Under the pieces are notes generated by a model. The model had not been told where the DNA came from. It saw only the letters and a list, made by a program, of their open reading frames with translations, and searched no databases. A program made the position numbers and the translations under genes. 28,461 nucleotides of DNA from Sphingomonas bacterium. GTDB lineage: Bacteria; Pseudomonadota; Alphaproteobacteria; Sphingomonadales; Sphingomonadaceae. This document shows positions 26,158 through 28,461 of this stretch, piece after piece. The stretch is taken from contig NZ_CAHJWX010000002.1 in the NCBI RefSeq assembly GCF_903643065.1, forward strand, positions 1 to 28,461, read 5' to 3'. Position 1 is the stretch's first letter. Every line of letters begins with the position of its first letter.

Positions 26158-28206
26158 TCAGGCGAGCGTGATAAGGATGTTGCCGACGGCATCAACGGTG
26201 CCGACGCAGCCAAGCTCGATCAGCGTGGTGGAGTCCATCTCGATCACGATCGCGGGCCCGGGGACGACGTCGCCCTGTTCGAGCAAGGCGCGATCATAGA
26301 TGACGGCGGCGTGGGTGGCGCCCTCCATCCACAGCTCGTGATCGCGCAGCTTGGCCTGGGCCGGATCGCCGTCGCCTCGCGGCAGCGTCGCGGCCGGCAG
26401 ATCGAGCGCGACGCCCAGCGCCACCGCGCGCAGGTTCACCAGCTCGTGCGGGCTGGTCATGTTGAAGGTGAACAGCCGCTCGTGCTCCGCGTCGAACCGC
26501 GCGGTGATCCCGGCCAGCCCGTCGCGGCGCAGCGTCTGTGCATCGATGGACAGCGGCACCTCGAACGCCTGGCCCTCATAGCGGACATCGATCTCGAACA
26601 GGCTGGTGATGTCGGCATCGGCGATGCCGTCCGCCTTCAGCTCGTCGCGGGTCTGCGCCGCCATCTCGTCGAGGATCGCCAGCACCTCGGCCTCATCGGT
26701 GTCGCCGAACCGGCGCGAGAAGCTGCGGGCGGTCTCCGTGCGCATCCGCGTGGTGGCATCGCCCAGCGCGCAGAGCACGCCCGGCGACACCGGCGATACC
26801 GCCGGCCAACTGCCCATCAGCCGCGCCACCGCATTGACGTGCAGCGGCCCCGCGCCGCCGAAGCCCATCAACGCGAAACCGCGCGGATCGTAACCCTGCT
26901 GGACCGAGATCATGCGCAACGCGCCGAACATGTTCTCGTTGACGATGTCGATGATGCCGCGCGCCGCGTCCATCAACCCGATGCCGAGCGCGTCCGCGAT
27001 CGTCTGGACCGCGGCCGTGGCGCCTTCGCGATCGAGCTTGAACGTGCCGCCGAGCAGCGACTCCGGCAGGTAGCCGAGCACGACATTGGCGTCGGTGACG
27101 GTGGGCTGCGTGCCGCCCTTGCCGTATGCGACCGGTCCGGGGACGGCGCCGGCCGATTGCGGCCCGACGCGCAGCGCCTTGGTCAGCTCCGGCACATAGG
27201 CGATCGAGCCGCCGCCCGCGCCGACCGTCTTCACGTCCAGCGACGACGCGCGCACCGACAGATGGCCGACCTCCGTCGTGCGCGCCCGGCGCGGCTCCAG
27301 ATTCTCGATCAGCGCGACATCGGTGGACGTGCCGCCGACGTCGAGGGTCAGGATATTGCGCAGGCCGCTGTTCCGCCCCACCCAGAGCGCGCCCGTCACG
27401 CCGCCGGCGGGACCGGACATCAGCAGCGAGACCGGATGCGCTTCCGCCTTTTCCGACGACATCAGCCCGCCATCGGAGCGCAGCAGCGCAAGCTTGCCCC
27501 CCATCCCCGCGTCCCGCAGCTTGGTGCGCAGATTGCGGACGTAATTGCCCACGATCGGCCGCACCGCGGCATTGGCGACGGTGGTGAGCGTGCGCTCATA
27601 TTCCTGCATCTCGGGCAAGACCTCGTGGCTCAGCGAGATCGGCAGTTCGGGGCAGATCCGGGCGGCGAGCTCCCCGACCCGGACCTCGTGCGCGCCGTTG
27701 AGATAGGCGTTGGCCAGCGACACCGTGATCGCCTCGACACCCTGGTCCTTCAGCATCGTCAGGGCAGCCTCGATGCCGGCATCGTCGGTCGGGCGCACCT
27801 CCCGGCCCTGCGCGTCGATCCGGCCCGCGACCTCGATCGTGTCGATCAGCGCGGCGAGCGGCTCGGGCTTGGGCCAGATGATCCAGCCGGCGAGCCCGCC
27901 GGGCACATAGCTGCGCGCGATCTGCATGATCTGGCGATAGCCCTGCGTCACGATCAGGCCGACGCGCGCGCCCTTGCCCTCCAGCACGGCATTGGTCGCG
28001 ACCGTGGTGCCGTGCAGGAACACCTCAACCTCGGTCGGCGTCACCTCCGCCTTGGCGCAGACCGCTTCCACCCCCTCAAGGATACCCACCGAACTGTCCG
28101 CGGGAGTCGAGGGCGTCTTGTGCCGCCAGAAGCGGCCCGACTCCTCCTCCAGCAGCAACAGGTCGGTGAAGGTGCCGCCGACATCGACGCCGAGGCGATA
28201 GCTCAT
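26158..28206 (-). CDS. hyuA: Hydantoinase/oxoprolinase A subunit
   Basis: ATP-binding alpha subunit of the same enzyme, 682 residues, which activates the ring carbonyl by phosphorylation. The N-terminus YRLGVDVGGTFTDLLLLEE and the central LTLDVGGTSTDVALIENLE are two copies of the actin-fold phosphate loop that define HyuA; VKTVGAGGGSIAYV is a further family signature. The length matches ordinary HyuA proteins. ATG 28206 is preferred: the frame extends upstream to 28425, but this ATG precedes the family start and overlaps the stop codon of the HMGL-like gene (ATGA), indicating translational coupling. GCAGGAAC lies a few bases upstream. It is followed by HyuB with a 10-bp gap. Confidence 0.94.
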   Translation of the reverse strand: MSYRLGVDVGGTFTDLLLLEEESGRFWRHKTPSTPADSSVGILEGVEAVCAKAEVTPTEVEVFLHGTTVATNAVLEGKGARVGLIVTQGYRQIMQIARSYVPGGLAGWIIWPKPEPLAALIDTIEVAGRIDAQGREVRPTDDAGIEAALTMLKDQGVEAITVSLANAYLNGAHEVRVGELAARICPELPISLSHEVLPEMQEYERTLTTVANAAVRPIVGNYVRNLRTKLRDAGMGGKLALLRSDGGLMSSEKAEAHPVSLLMSGPAGGVTGALWVGRNSGLRNILTLDVGGTSTDVALIENLEPRRARTTEVGHLSVRASSLDVKTVGAGGGSIAYVPELTKALRVGPQSAGAVPGPVAYGKGGTQPTVTDANVVLGYLPESLLGGTFKLDREGATAAVQTIADALGIGLMDAARGIIDIVNENMFGALRMISVQQGYDPRGFALMGFGGAGPLHVNAVARLMGSWPAVSPVSPGVLCALGDATTRMRTETARSFSRRFGDTDEAEVLAILDEMAAQTRDELKADGIADADITSLFEIDVRYEGQAFEVPLSIDAQTLRRDGLAGITARFDAEHERLFTFNMTSPHELVNLRAVALGVALDLPAATLPRGDGDPAQAKLRDHELWMEGATHAAVIYDRALLEQGDVVPGPAIVIEMDSTTLIELGCVGTVDAVGNILITLA

Positions 28207-28461
28207 GCCAGTTCCTGCCTTTCGAGATTGCGCGCGGCCGCGGGCGGGAATCGCCCGGCCTTTGAGACCATGCCCGGCAGCGGGCGGCCCATGATGTCGG
28301 TGAACCACCGGGCCGCATCGATCAGCGCATCGAGATCGAGCCCGGTGCCGACGCCCGATCGATCGAGCAGGTAGGCGACGTCCTCGGTCGGCACGTTGCC
28401 GGCCGCGCCCGGCGCGAACGGGCAACCGCCGACGCCCCCGAGCGACGCGTCGATCGTCGCG
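28203..28461 (-). CDS. HMG-CoA lyase-like enzyme (5' part outside window)
   Basis: C-terminal 85 residues of a hydroxymethylglutaryl-CoA lyase/HMGL-like enzyme, cut by the right edge. The segment DASLGGVGGCPFAPGAAGN matches the HMG-CoA lyase active-site loop, in which the Cys is catalytic; it is followed by VPTEDVAYLLDRSGVGTGLD, also typical. These enzymes split 3-hydroxy-3-methylacyl-CoA esters into acetoacetate or a keto acid plus acetyl-CoA; close relatives cut citramalyl-CoA-like compounds. It is first of a minus-strand operon with HyuA, HyuB and the CoA-transferase, overlapping HyuA by four bases. The rest of the gene, and the promoter, lie outside the window. Confidence 0.85.
   Translation of the reverse strand, partial: ATIDASLGGVGGCPFAPGAAGNVPTEDVAYLLDRSGVGTGLDLDALIDAARWFTDIMGRPLPGMVSKAGRFPPAAARNLERQELA

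Noticed and set aside
25999..28374. 791-residue open frame on the plus strand opposite hyuA
   Set aside because: Antisense to a conserved HyuA; composition Arg/Asp/Ala/Gln-rich, no recognisable motif.
1..28461. CRISPR array, tRNA or rRNA genes
   Set aside because: No regularly spaced direct repeats, cloverleaf-type sequence or rRNA stretches were seen on reading.

Overview
The window comes from a GC-rich alphaproteobacterium, most likely a sphingomonad. The evidence is the base composition, two long TonB-dependent receptors whose N-termini read as sphingomonad-type signal peptides and TonB boxes, and the familiar family mix; no taxonomic marker was tested.

Region 1 (1-5477) is ordinary chromosome plus debris. 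It holds a MATE-family efflux pump running off the left edge, a REP-like inverted repeat, and valS (valyl-tRNA synthetase). After valS comes the C-terminal stub of a zeta-toxin-like ATPase, cut by an 809-bp IS5-family (IS427-type) insertion sequence with terminal inverted repeats and a TA target duplication; its transposase is out of frame in three places. Region 2 (5478-9312) has a large TonB-dependent receptor and, divergently, a small exported protein of unknown function.

Region 3 (9402-28461) looks like a catabolic island. A second TonB-dependent receptor is divergent from a bicupin protein and an MFS transporter, followed by a second cupin protein and an AllA-type ureidoglycolate lyase. 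Then comes a minus-strand operon: LysR regulator, LeuC-like and LeuD-like dehydratase subunits, an isochorismatase-fold amidase, and an isocitrate lyase/PEP mutase-family lyase. Divergent from it are a second MFS transporter and a very clear RutA-type flavin monooxygenase, without the other rut genes. Facing these is a second minus-strand operon: HMG-CoA lyase-like protein (cut by the right edge), HyuA, HyuB, and a CaiB/BaiF CoA-transferase.

Read together, region 3 has uptake (outer-membrane receptor, two MFS carriers), ring opening of cyclic amide or ureide bonds (RutA, HyuAB), removal of nitrogen (amidase, AllA-like), and two routes for cutting a hydroxylated or branched dicarboxylic skeleton (LeuCD plus lyase; CoA-transferase plus HMGL). 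I infer that it degrades a cyclic ureide, imide or related N-heterocycle; the substrate cannot be read from sequence. Four GTRTAC-centred palindromes in front of the receptor, bicupin and second cupin suggest a GntR/FadR-type repressor encoded elsewhere, in addition to the local LysR protein.
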